From positions 1,116,001-1,180,000 of the forward strand of contig NZ_CP009889.1 of the NCBI RefSeq assembly GCF_000788395.1: a stretch of 64,000 bases of DNA, written 5' to 3'. Shown here piece after piece: positions 33,221-42,690 of this stretch. The translations under genes and the position numbers were made by a program. This stretch comes from Pseudoalteromonas piratica. GTDB lineage: Bacteria; Pseudomonadota; Gammaproteobacteria; Enterobacterales; Alteromonadaceae. Position 1 is the first letter of the stretch, and every line of letters starts with the position of its first letter. The notes below the pieces were generated by a model. That model ran no database searches. It was not told where the DNA came from and saw only the letters and a list, made by a program, of their open reading frames with translations.

Positions 33221-33613
33221 TCATTCATCATGATTATGAGAACATGCGAGCTGTTTACACAAACGATAATTTTGAACATGCCCAATAATGACAAAAAGCG
33301 AGCCTATCAAGGTTAACCCTTTTTCAAATAGTTCGCCAAAATCGTGGCCAAATAATACTGCGGCGATTAAGAGAAATAACCCGCTCACCCCCCAAGTTAA
33401 AACTCGCCATACTTTATGTTGTCTACAGCCCATAAATAATGCACTACAACTGGTTAATAACACTGCCACAATCAGCATTTGATGAAATGCTTCGTCAGCA
33501 AGCGTTTGTAAACCAATTGAAGGGATTAGCACAATACCAATTGGCAGTAATAAGCAGTGCACGATACACAATGAAGAAATACTAATGGCTAATTTATCTA
33601 GACGTTGTTGCAC
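33221..33613 (-). CDS. MerC-domain membrane protein
   Basis: The 130-aa protein has four membrane helices. The first carries SSLCIVHCLLLPIGI, the Cys/His pattern of MerC-type metal-transport proteins; the C-terminus is His/Cys rich (CKQLACSHNHDE). I choose the GTG at 33613, downstream of the Zur-like box; ATGs further upstream overlap that operator and lack ribosome sites, while GAGAA lies about eight bases before the GTG. MerC proteins import Hg(II) in mer operons, but no merA/merT is present. Chromosomal MerC-like genes behind Zur sites probably handle zinc or a related metal. This is inferred from the operator. Confidence 0.78.
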   Translation of the reverse strand: MQQRLDKLAISISSLCIVHCLLLPIGIVLIPSIGLQTLADEAFHQMLIVAVLLTSCSALFMGCRQHKVWRVLTWGVSGLFLLIAAVLFGHDFGELFEKGLTLIGSLFVIIGHVQNYRLCKQLACSHNHDE

Positions 33614-33634
33614 GAAAAGGTTCTCATTACAAAT

Positions 33635-33655
33635 AATGAGATAATATAACATCTC
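33635..33655 (-). promoter_or_regulatory. Zur-box-like operator upstream of MerC-like gene
   Basis: AATGAGATAATATAACATCTC matches the Zur consensus AATGTTATAATATAACATTTC at 18 of 21 positions, with the core ATAATATAACAT exact. It lies 22 bases before the GTG, so zinc-loaded Zur would block transcription. Confidence 0.6.
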
Positions 33656-33816
33656 CATTAGTGTTATCAATAAGGATTATGGATCCTGCCCTAAAAGTGC
33701 AACAGCACACTTACACAAAGCAACAGTTTCTCACAAAGCCTCACTAACACTTACAGAAAACATCCCTTGCGCATTTTATAGTCTGTTTGCTGTTACTTTT
33801 TATCAAGGAATATAGA

Positions 33817-35331
33817 ATGAAACACACGCTATCTTTAATCACATTTGCACTGTTAGTTACTGGTTGCGGCGGCTCGTCAAAAAAAGACGATGATGTTGTT
33901 GTAGTGACCCCTCCTTCAGCATTAATGCAACAAGCAGAACAAGATCGTATTAGCAATAATGCGGGCGCAATCTCAGTTGCCATTTACCACAAAGGCGAGG
34001 TTGTATTTGCTGATGCGGTTGGCAATAAGCAGCCAAATAGTACCGAAAAAGTGGATAAAAATACGCTTTTTCAAATTGGCTCTACCACCAAAGTCCTTAC
34101 CAGCATTGCCACACTTCAACTTGTTGAACAAAATCGTTTAGGGCTAGACGATAAACTTGTTGATCACCTGCACAATATAAACTTTCCTATTGAACACACA
34201 GATTTTTGGCAAGCAATTGAGCTTGAATGGTTAATGACTCACAAGGGTGCATTTGAAGATGACTATGAAGGTATTAGCTCAGATTCAGATTTAATTTCGT
34301 TTATGCGCGATGAATACACCATTGATAATGGTGTGCTTAACCAACCTGGTCTTTTCTACAACTACTCAAACCCTAACTATTCATATTTAGGTGCCGTTAT
34401 CGCGTTAGAAAGTGGGCTTGATTATGCAAGCTATGTTGAGCAAGAAGTGCTTACCCCTCTCGCTATGACACGTTCAACTTTTTCAAATGAAAAAGTAAAA
34501 GCCGATGGTAATTTTGCGCTTAGTATTAATGACGCTAATGATCAAATTAAAAAGCATACCAGTATTGATGAATTACTTAGCTCAGAAGTAGTATTACCTG
34601 CAGGTGGCAATACCTGGTCAACACCAACAGAGATGCTTAATTTGGCAAAGCTCTTACTTCAAGGTAATGAAAATGTGCTTACACAGGCATCCTCACAAAC
34701 ACTTAGCGGCAAACACGTATTAATACCCAATCCGCTGCCTGTTCATTATGGCTATGGCATGTTTGTCAGCGATGGTTTTATGTATGACAACAAATGGTAT
34801 CCAATTAGGCATTTTGAACACGGCGGTAATGCGAATGCCTACACCAGCTTGTTTTATGTATTCCCAGATCATGACCTTGCCATTTCAGTACTCAGCAGCG
34901 GTGAGTCAGATAATTTATCAGGTACATTGATTGCAGCGTTAAAACATGTAAATGTGCTGCCAGAAGCAGAGCCGTTTGAATTACCAGCCGTTAACACTGA
35001 GCTATTTGATAAATTCGCTGGTGAATACACCATTTATGGTTTGGATTTAACCATTTCAAATGTTTCGGGCAAACTACAGGTATCGATGCCAGCACTTGAC
35101 GCACAAGGGGTAAGTTACAGCGAAACACTTACGCCCATCTCTGCCAATATGTTTGCGTTAACACTAAATAATCAACAGTTAGCCTTTAACTTTGTCTCTA
35201 CCAATGACGGGCAAAGCTATGACTACTTTGTTAGTCGACAAGCCGTTGCAACACGAAAATCGATTAGCACCCGTGTTGAGCTAAGTTCACATAATAAGAT
35301 ACAGATAAGCAAACTGCTTAATAACAACTAA
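33817..35331 (+). CDS. Serine hydrolase lipoprotein, beta-lactamase/DD-peptidase-like (class C fold)
   Basis: The 504-aa protein has a lipoprotein signal with lipobox VTGC (Cys17). The beta-lactamase/PBP fold follows: the nucleophile motif S89-T-T-K92 in IGSTTKVL, a YSN-type motif in FYNYSNPNYSYLG, and HGG in HFEHGGNANAY in place of KTG. The C-terminal 110 residues form an added beta domain. This combination is typical of family S12 esterases, D-aminopeptidases and beta-lactamase-like hydrolases rather than true drug-inactivating enzymes. I chose the ATG at 33817, which has AAGGA upstream and starts the signal peptide. The protein should sit on the outer membrane. Substrate unknown. Confidence 0.87.
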   Translation: MKHTLSLITFALLVTGCGGSSKKDDDVVVVTPPSALMQQAEQDRISNNAGAISVAIYHKGEVVFADAVGNKQPNSTEKVDKNTLFQIGSTTKVLTSIATLQLVEQNRLGLDDKLVDHLHNINFPIEHTDFWQAIELEWLMTHKGAFEDDYEGISSDSDLISFMRDEYTIDNGVLNQPGLFYNYSNPNYSYLGAVIALESGLDYASYVEQEVLTPLAMTRSTFSNEKVKADGNFALSINDANDQIKKHTSIDELLSSEVVLPAGGNTWSTPTEMLNLAKLLLQGNENVLTQASSQTLSGKHVLIPNPLPVHYGYGMFVSDGFMYDNKWYPIRHFEHGGNANAYTSLFYVFPDHDLAISVLSSGESDNLSGTLIAALKHVNVLPEAEPFELPAVNTELFDKFAGEYTIYGLDLTISNVSGKLQVSMPALDAQGVSYSETLTPISANMFALTLNNQQLAFNFVSTNDGQSYDYFVSRQAVATRKSISTRVELSSHNKIQISKLLNNN

Positions 35332-35338
35332 TAAGCAT

Positions 35339-35373
35339 TAAGCATCAGCCGTGACTCTCTCGGCTGATGCTTA
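35339..35373. terminator. Bidirectional terminator between convergent genes
   Basis: TAAGCATCAGCCG (35339-35351) and CGGCTGATGCTTA (35361-35373) form a perfect 13-bp stem between the serine hydrolase and the LacI regulator. Strong in structure; no long T-run. Confidence 0.7.
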
Positions 35374-35385
35374 CAAAACTAAAAC

Positions 35386-36417
35386 TTAAGAACTACGCTC
35401 AATTAAGCTAACAGGTACTTGTTTTAAACTTTCAGGCTTATCGCCTTTTAAAATTTCGCACACCGCTTTGGCAATATCGTCAGCGTCAATTTTTACTGTA
35501 CTAAGTGGCACACTCATTAGTTTTGAGTCGTCTAAATCATCAAAACCAATCACGCCAATATCATGTCCCGGTTTAATACTTTGCTCAGCTAAATATTCCA
35601 TCACACCATAAGCCACAATATCGTTAAAGCACATCACCGATTCAATTGAAGGTACTTTTTCTAAGCACATCGACATCGCCAATCGTCCGCCTTGGCGGTT
35701 AGTCGCACTATTAAACACCCAAGAGCTTACATCTTTGTGTTCATTAATAGCGTTGTTAAAACCTAATAATCGTTGATGATAATCCGAAATCGCATCATCA
35801 CCTCCAATAAACGCAATTTGCTTATGGCCGCGTTTTATTAGTGCTTTAGTGGCGGTGTAAACCCCCTTTTCATTGTCAGGAAGTACGCAAGGTATGGTGC
35901 TGCCGCTTACTTGACGCATAATACTCACCACTTGGGTTTGCATAGTTTGCAGCTCTTCAAGCCACTGTGCTTCAGTATTGGGTGCAGGACAAATAATAAA
36001 GGCTTTAACGCGATATTCTTTTAACTTGGCAACAATTTGTGTTTGCGTTTCGACATCTTCACTGGTGTTAACCAGCGTTGCCATTAGACCTAGTTGACGC
36101 ACATGCTTTTCAAGCGCCACCGCCAATTTTGCCGAATAGGGGTTGGTTAAATCGTTTATAACAATGGCCACTAAGTCAGATGATTTACTGCGCATGGCAG
36201 CAGCATCTCGGTTATACACATAACCGGTTTCTTCAATCGCCTTTAGTACTTTGTCTTTTGCTTTCGCACTTGCTTTTTCACTGCCGCGTAAAACTAACGA
36301 TACAGTTGATTTAGACACCCCAGCAACGCGGGCAACATCATGAACTGTAACGGATTTTTTATCCTGTTGAGGGGACGCTTTTAGTGATTTATTTAATGAG
36401 GAGGTGTGATTTACCAC
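35386..36417 (-). CDS. LacI-family regulator of the mannoside operon
   Basis: The 343-aa repressor has a LacI helix-turn-helix at residues 24-70 (TVHDVARVAGVSKSTVSLVLR, hinge near the end) and a periplasmic-binding-protein-like ligand domain (about 80-343). The gene faces the first GH92 gene across 117 bases containing one 12-bp palindromic operator with the CG centre of LacI-family sites. It therefore probably represses the mannosidase-transport-kinase-isomerase operon and itself, and releases on binding mannose or a phosphorylated product. This arrangement parallels ManR-type regulators described in Alteromonadales, inferred here from context. Confidence 0.93.
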   Translation of the reverse strand: MVNHTSSLNKSLKASPQQDKKSVTVHDVARVAGVSKSTVSLVLRGSEKASAKAKDKVLKAIEETGYVYNRDAAAMRSKSSDLVAIVINDLTNPYSAKLAVALEKHVRQLGLMATLVNTSEDVETQTQIVAKLKEYRVKAFIICPAPNTEAQWLEELQTMQTQVVSIMRQVSGSTIPCVLPDNEKGVYTATKALIKRGHKQIAFIGGDDAISDYHQRLLGFNNAINEHKDVSSWVFNSATNRQGGRLAMSMCLEKVPSIESVMCFNDIVAYGVMEYLAEQSIKPGHDIGVIGFDDLDDSKLMSVPLSTVKIDADDIAKAVCEILKGDKPESLKQVPVSLIERSS

Positions 36418-36491
36418 TCAGCTTACCAGCTATAAATTTGGTTATTATGGCTTGTATTCTAACAAACTGATCAGTATATTCAAATTAAAAT

Positions 36492-36503
36492 TGGAACGTT
36501 CCA
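36492..36503. promoter_or_regulatory. LacI-type operator
   Basis: TGGAACGTTCCA is a perfect palindrome with a central CG, as in LacI-family operators. It lies 42 bases before the first mannosidase ATG and 75 bases before the divergent regulator ATG. Confidence 0.75.
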
Positions 36504-36533
36504 TTTTTGTTTTATTTCGGCATGAGGCACACA

Positions 36534-38936
36534 ATGAAAACAATAAGCCAGCACTGGCAACGTACAAAAAACACCGCTTTTTCCCTGTTTGCAAGCGGTG
36601 CAATGATGCTGACAATCCCTGTTGTATCAGCAAATACCCAATATGTAGATCCCTTTATTGGCACGGGTGGTGACGGCCATACGTTTCCAGGTGCGGTTGT
36701 GCCATTTGGTATGGTGCAGTTAAGTCCTGATACCGATTCGGTGTTTCGCGGTATCGACCCGCAGCCCGAAATTTATAAACGCTGTGCAGGTTATCACTAT
36801 GATGACACCACCATTGTTGGCTTCTCTCACACTCATTTTAGTGGCACAGGGCATTCTGATTTAGGTGATTTACTGATGATGCCTATTACGGGAGAGGTCA
36901 AATTAGACGCGGGCACGGCCAAAAATCCCGATTCAGGATACCGCTCGCGCTTTAGCCATCAAAACGAAAGTGCCAAACCTGGCTATTACCAAGTATTGCT
37001 TGAAGACTACAAGATTAATGCCGAACTAACCGCCACCACCCGTGTTGGCATGCATAAATACACCTTTAAAGAACACGACAAAGGCAGCGTACTGCTCGAT
37101 TTAACCCATGGCATTTATAACTTTAAAAACAAAGTGATTTGGAGTGATGTACGCGTTATCAACGACCGCACTATATTGGCGTACCGTGCAACTAACGGCT
37201 GGGCGAACAATCGTCAAATGTACTTTGCCATCGAGTTTTCAAAGCCTTTTAAAGACATTGAACTGATTAATCTCGATAACAGCCGTTATCGCTGTAATGG
37301 GTGTTTAAGTGAAGGCAGTGGTAAAAAGCCATCAACCATTGTTAATTACAAAATTCCGGAAGCCGCAGGTAAAGCTCTAAAAGTCGTGGCTGATTTTGAT
37401 AATTTAAAAGGCAACCCGCTATTGGTTAAGGTGGGTATTTCTGCTGTGAGCAAGTCCAATGCACTTGAAAATTTAAACAGTGAAATTCCACACTGGAATT
37501 TCGATAAAGTGGTAAAACAAGCAGACGATGTGTGGCATAAATCCCTCGATAAGTTTGAAATCGAAGGCTCGCTTTCACAAAAACGCCAGTTTTACACCTC
37601 GGTTTATCATGCGCTGCAAGCGCCAAGTGTATATCAAGACGTCAACGGCCAGTACCGAGGTGTTGATGGTGAAATCCACCAAGCAAAAGATCACACCCAT
37701 TACACTTTGTTTTCACTTTGGGATACCTACCGTGCGCTTCATCCGCTATTAACGTATGTCGAGCCAGACAAAGTGTCTGACATGATTGCCTCAATGCTTG
37801 ATCATTACCAGCAAAGCTATGACAAAATGCTGCCTATTTGGTCATTCCATGGCCACGAAACTTGGACCATGATCGGCTATCATGCGGTGTCGGTTATTGC
37901 CGACGCCTACCTAAAAGGTATTCGAGATTTTGATGTTGCCCTTGCTAAAGAAGCCATTTTAGCAACCGCAAACCACCCGCATTACGATGCCATTCCTGAA
38001 TATAAACACTATGGCTATGTACCACTAGATGTACTGCCAGAATCAACCTCGATCACCCTTGAATACGCTTACGACGATTATGCCATTGGCCAGTTTTTAA
38101 CAGCTCTTGGCGAAAATGAACTTGCTGCTGAGTACTATGAACGTGCCACCTATTATCAAAATGTCTTCGACCCAAGCGTTAAATTTATGCGCGGGCGCAT
38201 GAAAGATGGTTCTTGGAACCCAGATTTTGACCCGCAAGAAGCGAAATACATGGGCGCATTTACCGAAGGTAACAGCTATCAATACAGCTTTTATGTGCCA
38301 CAAGATGTGCACGGTTTAATTAACTTAAAAGGTGGCGACAAAGCTTTTATTGCACGCCTTGATGAGCTTTTTGAAACTGAGCTTGCCTATGAAAAAATTA
38401 AAGAGCATGAAGACATTGCGGGATTAATTGGCCAATACGCTCACGGTAACGAGCCAAGCCATCATATTGCTTATTTATACAATTACGCGGGTGAGCCATG
38501 GCGCACACAAGCGCGCATTCGCCAAATTATGGATACCCTATCATCAGACAAACCTGACGGCCTTGCAGGGAATGACGACGTAGGGCAAATGTCGGCATGG
38601 TATATCTTTTCGGCGATGGGTTTTTACCCTGTTGCTCCGGGTGATTTAAATTATGCACTCGGTGCACCACAACTGCCAAAAATTACTTTAAAACTTGCCA
38701 ATAAAAAGCAATTTACTGTGCTTGCAAAGCACCTATCAGCAGATAACAAATTTGTAAGCCAAGTATCACTTAATGGCAAACCATTAAATCGCAGTTACAT
38801 TACGCACGACGATATTATCTCAGGTGGCACCCTTGAATTCACCATGTCTGCAAAACCAAACAAAACCTTTGGTAATGCGCTATCGTCGCGTCCACCGTCA
38901 CTGAGTAATCCGAAAAATCCAAATACATTGCATTAA
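36534..38936 (+). CDS. GH92 exo-alpha-mannosidase, secreted
   Basis: The 800-aa enzyme has a signal peptide (cleavage near VSA/NT). The family opening motif DPFIGTGGDGHTFPGAVVPF is intact, as are the catalytic Glu of FTEGNSYQY (E578), the conserved GNEPSHH, and the DDVGQMSAWY block with the catalytic-base Asp. GH92 enzymes are Ca2+-dependent inverting alpha-mannosidases that trim mannose from N-glycans or fungal/algal mannans. I chose the ATG at 36534, preceded by AGG; upstream in-frame residues are not signal-like. It heads a five-gene mannose operon. Substrate linkage (alpha-1,2, -1,3 or -1,6) cannot be fixed by sequence alone. Confidence 0.94.
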   Translation: MKTISQHWQRTKNTAFSLFASGAMMLTIPVVSANTQYVDPFIGTGGDGHTFPGAVVPFGMVQLSPDTDSVFRGIDPQPEIYKRCAGYHYDDTTIVGFSHTHFSGTGHSDLGDLLMMPITGEVKLDAGTAKNPDSGYRSRFSHQNESAKPGYYQVLLEDYKINAELTATTRVGMHKYTFKEHDKGSVLLDLTHGIYNFKNKVIWSDVRVINDRTILAYRATNGWANNRQMYFAIEFSKPFKDIELINLDNSRYRCNGCLSEGSGKKPSTIVNYKIPEAAGKALKVVADFDNLKGNPLLVKVGISAVSKSNALENLNSEIPHWNFDKVVKQADDVWHKSLDKFEIEGSLSQKRQFYTSVYHALQAPSVYQDVNGQYRGVDGEIHQAKDHTHYTLFSLWDTYRALHPLLTYVEPDKVSDMIASMLDHYQQSYDKMLPIWSFHGHETWTMIGYHAVSVIADAYLKGIRDFDVALAKEAILATANHPHYDAIPEYKHYGYVPLDVLPESTSITLEYAYDDYAIGQFLTALGENELAAEYYERATYYQNVFDPSVKFMRGRMKDGSWNPDFDPQEAKYMGAFTEGNSYQYSFYVPQDVHGLINLKGGDKAFIARLDELFETELAYEKIKEHEDIAGLIGQYAHGNEPSHHIAYLYNYAGEPWRTQARIRQIMDTLSSDKPDGLAGNDDVGQMSAWYIFSAMGFYPVAPGDLNYALGAPQLPKITLKLANKKQFTVLAKHLSADNKFVSQVSLNGKPLNRSYITHDDIISGGTLEFTMSAKPNKTFGNALSSRPPSLSNPKNPNTLH

Positions 38937-38956
38937 AATTTTAATAAGAAACAACT

Positions 38957-41482
38957 ATGAAACAGATTCTCTCTCGTTCATTGATGCTATTAACCCCGCT
39001 GCTGGCGCTAAGCGCCTGTGGTACGCATCACGCTGATACCAGCAAAAGTGAAAACAGCGCCACAACACAAACTGATTATGTGCAAAACCCAGCGCAATTT
39101 GTGAACCCGTTTATTGGCACCAAAGGCCCATTTAACCATCGCCAAGCCGCAAATGTGGTACCGGGTGCTGTAAAACCGTTTGGTATGTTTAACTTTGGCC
39201 CTGAGCACGCGTATACCAAAGAGCTGATGGCTGAAAGTGAAGGCATTAGTAAACGCATCAACGAAGACAATGTGCGCATTCCCGTTTCGCCCGGCGGCTA
39301 TAACTGGCAAGCAACGCGCTTAAAAGGCTTTTCATTTACTCGTTTATCGGGCACGGGATGTTTAGGTGCATCAGGTGATGTGCCAGTGCTGCCTTTTAAT
39401 CAAGCGATTAAACACTCCCCTGCCAGCGATAAAATTAATGCCTACTATGGCGCTAATTTTAGCCACGACGATGAAACGGCTATTCCAGGTTATTACCAAG
39501 TAGGACTCGATTCAGGAATAGATGTGCGTTTAGCGGCCACCGACCGCTCTGGTATTGCCGAATTTACGTTTGCGTCAAAAGAGCAGGCAAAACTGATATT
39601 TAGAACGGCTTACTCGCAACTGGGCAGTGGCGATGCATTCACCAAAGTAGATGCCGCCAAAGGCGAAGTCACAGGTTATGTCACAAGTGGTAACTTCTGT
39701 GGCTACCTTGGCGAATACAACCGTCGCGATTACTACACACTGCATTTTGTTGCCAAAATTGATGCACCCATTACCGGCAGTGGCGCGTATGTCGATGACA
39801 CAGTTTCGCCAAATGCAACCTCAAGTAAAGGTGGTATGGGCTATGGCGATAAGGGCGTGCCAGAATGGGGCAAAGGCTCTGGCCTTTGGGTTGATTTAGA
39901 CGTAAACGCTAACCAGCCTGTTACCATGCGTGTAGGCATTTCTTACGTGAGTCTTGAAAATGCCCGTGAAAACCTTGAAAAAGAGCAGGCAAGCCAAAGC
40001 TTTGCTCAAGTAAAAGACAGCGCCTATGCCGCATGGAATGATGCCCTTGGTCGCGTAAAAGTAAAATCAAACGACAGTGATTTATTAACCACCTTTTATA
40101 CGGCGCTCTTTCACAGCCAATTCCACCCTAATATCTTTAGTGATGTAAACGGTGAGTACCGCGGTTTTGACCAACAAGTTCATACTGTTAGCGCAAACCA
40201 AACAGTGCAATATGCCAATTTTTCTGGCTGGGATGTCTATCGCTCACAGTTGCAGTTAATTAGCTTAACCCACCCAAATGTAGCAAGTGATATTGCCCAA
40301 TCGCTGTTTAATCAAGCCAATCAGTTTAACGGCATTTGGGATAGATGGACGCACAACAATGGCCCAACAGGGGTAATGAGCGGTGACCCATCAACCATTG
40401 CGATTGCCAACTTTAAAGCCTTTGGCGCCGATAAATTTGATGTAGCTGGTGCTTATCAATCGCTTTACAAAGCAGCCACAGAGCCAACCGAATATGATTT
40501 ATCAAATGTCGGCTGCCCAGTATTTTGTCGCGGTCAAAAACCATCACTCGATGAATGGCTAAGCCTAAATTACTTATCAGATCAATCTAATTCGTGGGAA
40601 GGTGCCAGCGAAACACTCGAGCAAGTATCCGCTGATTTTGCACTTTCGCAGCTGGCAGCACGCCTTGGCAAAACTAAACACAGCCAAACGCTACTTGAAC
40701 GTTCAAGCTACTGGAAAAACCTTTATAACCCAAAAGCCACTGAGCAGTTAGGTTATATTCAAGGGCGCAATCAAGACGGCAGCTGGAAAGAAAAATTCGA
40801 CCCATTTAGCGGCCACCTGTTTGTTGAAGGCAGCCCAGCGCAATATTTATGGATGCTGCCTTTTGACGGTCAAGGCCTAAACGAATTACTGGGTGGCGAT
40901 AAGGTAATGGCATCACGCTTAGATAACCACTTCCGTAAGCCTGATGGTAGCTGGGTGCTGTATCGCGATTCAGCCGAATATGCTGATGTTTCAAACCAGC
41001 CATCAATTGCTACTCCGTGGATGTATTTGTATACCGGTAAAGCCTATAAAACACAGCAAACTGTGCGCGAAACCATGAAACAACTTTGGCATAACACGGT
41101 ATCTGGTATTCCAGGGCAAGATGATTTAGGGCAAATGTCGTCATGGTATGTGTTCTCAGCACTTGGCATGTATCCGTTTTATCCAGGTCGCGCCGATATG
41201 GTGCTTTCAAGTCCTGCATTTGAAAAAGCAAAAATTGGCAATATTAGCATCAGTGCACCAAACGCAAGCGCTGATCACATTTACATTGATACGCTAAAAG
41301 TAAACGGCCAACCATCTATGCAAAGCTGGATTAACGAAAACCATGTAAACGCGCCACAGCACCTTGAATTTAACTTGAGTACTACGCCAAATAAAGTGTT
41401 TGGCCAAGCTGAAGAGCATCGTCCGCCGTCGTTTTCAACATCATCAACAGTTGCAACTAAGCTTGTTGGAGATAAACCCTAA
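38957..41482 (+). CDS. GH92-family mannosidase-like lipoprotein with diverged motifs
   Basis: The 841-aa enzyme begins with a lipoprotein signal (lipobox LSAC). It keeps the GH92 scaffold, the catalytic Glu (FVEGSPAQY) and GQDDLGQMSSWY. However, the family opening motif is altered (GTKGPFNHRQAANVVPGAVKP), and GNEPSHH of the first enzyme is SNQPSIA (around 40991-41011). The altered residues lie in normally conserved active-site segments, so the enzyme probably has another linkage or substrate, for example phosphomannosyl or capped mannosides. It starts 20 bases after the first GH92 gene and its stop overlaps the transporter start (TAATG), so all are coupled. Confidence 0.9.
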   Translation: MKQILSRSLMLLTPLLALSACGTHHADTSKSENSATTQTDYVQNPAQFVNPFIGTKGPFNHRQAANVVPGAVKPFGMFNFGPEHAYTKELMAESEGISKRINEDNVRIPVSPGGYNWQATRLKGFSFTRLSGTGCLGASGDVPVLPFNQAIKHSPASDKINAYYGANFSHDDETAIPGYYQVGLDSGIDVRLAATDRSGIAEFTFASKEQAKLIFRTAYSQLGSGDAFTKVDAAKGEVTGYVTSGNFCGYLGEYNRRDYYTLHFVAKIDAPITGSGAYVDDTVSPNATSSKGGMGYGDKGVPEWGKGSGLWVDLDVNANQPVTMRVGISYVSLENARENLEKEQASQSFAQVKDSAYAAWNDALGRVKVKSNDSDLLTTFYTALFHSQFHPNIFSDVNGEYRGFDQQVHTVSANQTVQYANFSGWDVYRSQLQLISLTHPNVASDIAQSLFNQANQFNGIWDRWTHNNGPTGVMSGDPSTIAIANFKAFGADKFDVAGAYQSLYKAATEPTEYDLSNVGCPVFCRGQKPSLDEWLSLNYLSDQSNSWEGASETLEQVSADFALSQLAARLGKTKHSQTLLERSSYWKNLYNPKATEQLGYIQGRNQDGSWKEKFDPFSGHLFVEGSPAQYLWMLPFDGQGLNELLGGDKVMASRLDNHFRKPDGSWVLYRDSAEYADVSNQPSIATPWMYLYTGKAYKTQQTVRETMKQLWHNTVSGIPGQDDLGQMSSWYVFSALGMYPFYPGRADMVLSSPAFEKAKIGNISISAPNASADHIYIDTLKVNGQPSMQSWINENHVNAPQHLEFNLSTTPNKVFGQAEEHRPPSFSTSSTVATKLVGDKP

Positions 41483-42690
41483 TGGCCAAGCAAATTAATC
41501 AAACCATGGCGTTTTACGCCATGACCAGTTTGTTTTTTATCTGGGGTTTTATTACCGCACTGAATGATATTTTAATCCCATTTTTAAAAGCCGAGTTTTC
41601 GCTTAGTTATACTCAAGCCATGCTAGTGCAGTTTTGCTTTTTTGGCGCTTACTTTTTAGTGTCACCGCTGGCAGGACGCGTGGTTGCAAAGTTTGGCTAT
41701 CGCAATGGTGTGTTTATTGGGTTATCAACCCTTGCCCTTGGCTGTCTGCTGTTTATTCCGGCAGCCAGCATTAAAGAATATGCGCTATTTTTAGCAGCAC
41801 TCTTTGTACTTGCAGGCGGTATTACCGTGCTGCAAGTATCAGCAAACCCTTATGTAAACTGTTTGGGTGAGCAAAAACATGCTGCAAGTCGCTTAAATCT
41901 AGCACAAGCAATTAACTCCCTTGGTCATACCGCAGGGCCATTGTTTGGTACTTACTTTATTTTGTCAGCGACTTCGCAAACTGCCGGCGCCGAACAAGTA
42001 CAACTGCCGTATTTTTTAATCGCCCTTGCTGCGATAACCATAGCCTGCTCCTTTAAGTTTATTGAATTACCAAAACTTGATTTTGAAGAGCAAACTTCTG
42101 CGCAATCTAAAGAGTCAATTTGGCAACATAAGCACCTTGTTTTAGGCGCACTTGGCATCTTTTTGTATGTAGGTGCTGAAGTGTCAATTGGCGGCTTTTT
42201 AGTAAACTATTTTGAATCACCTGAAATCGGTGGCTTAACCACCGGACAGGCTGGTCATATGGTCGCCTACTATTGGGGTGGTGCGATGATTGGTCGCTTT
42301 ATTGGCTCTGCGTTAATGCGTCAATTCTCGCCAAGTTATGTACTCGCCTTCAATGCCATTATGGCGGTTGTGCTGTTAATTGTTACGGTATTTAGCAGCG
42401 GCAAAATCGCGATGTGGAGCGTACTGGCTGTTGGCTTTTTTAACTCAATTATGTTCCCAACCATCTTTAGTTTAGCTATTCGCGGTTTAGGGCAACTTAC
42501 TGCAAAAGGTTCGGGGCTACTGTGCCAAGCTATTGTGGGTGGTGCAGTATTCCCATTAATCCAAGCGGTTGTTGCCGATGCATTTTCAGTGCAGCTTAGC
42601 TTTTTAGTGCCCGTATTGGCGTATCTGTATATTGTGTTTTTTGCCATTAGCCAGCACCGCGTTAGCGCTCAAAAGGAGTTACCAGCATGA
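41482..42690 (+). CDS. Sugar:H+ symporter of the FucP/GluP family (MFS), probable mannose permease
   Basis: The 402-aa protein has 12 membrane helices with family motifs: a first helix FIWGFITALNDILIP, and AGGITVLQVSANPYVN, which are characteristic of FucP/GluP-type symporters. The N of NDILIPFLK and D/N in helix 4 are conserved binding residues in this family. In the operon context it should carry mannose released by the mannosidases across the inner membrane. It starts within the stop codon of the second GH92 gene and its own stop overlaps the kinase start by four bases, strong coupling. Confidence 0.9.
   Translation: MAKQINQTMAFYAMTSLFFIWGFITALNDILIPFLKAEFSLSYTQAMLVQFCFFGAYFLVSPLAGRVVAKFGYRNGVFIGLSTLALGCLLFIPAASIKEYALFLAALFVLAGGITVLQVSANPYVNCLGEQKHAASRLNLAQAINSLGHTAGPLFGTYFILSATSQTAGAEQVQLPYFLIALAAITIACSFKFIELPKLDFEEQTSAQSKESIWQHKHLVLGALGIFLYVGAEVSIGGFLVNYFESPEIGGLTTGQAGHMVAYYWGGAMIGRFIGSALMRQFSPSYVLAFNAIMAVVLLIVTVFSSGKIAMWSVLAVGFFNSIMFPTIFSLAIRGLGQLTAKGSGLLCQAIVGGAVFPLIQAVVADAFSVQLSFLVPVLAYLYIVFFAISQHRVSAQKELPA

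Noticed and set aside
37426..41231. Several short antisense frames within the GH92 genes
   Set aside because: All lie inside well-supported enzymes in the opposite strand and lack start signals.
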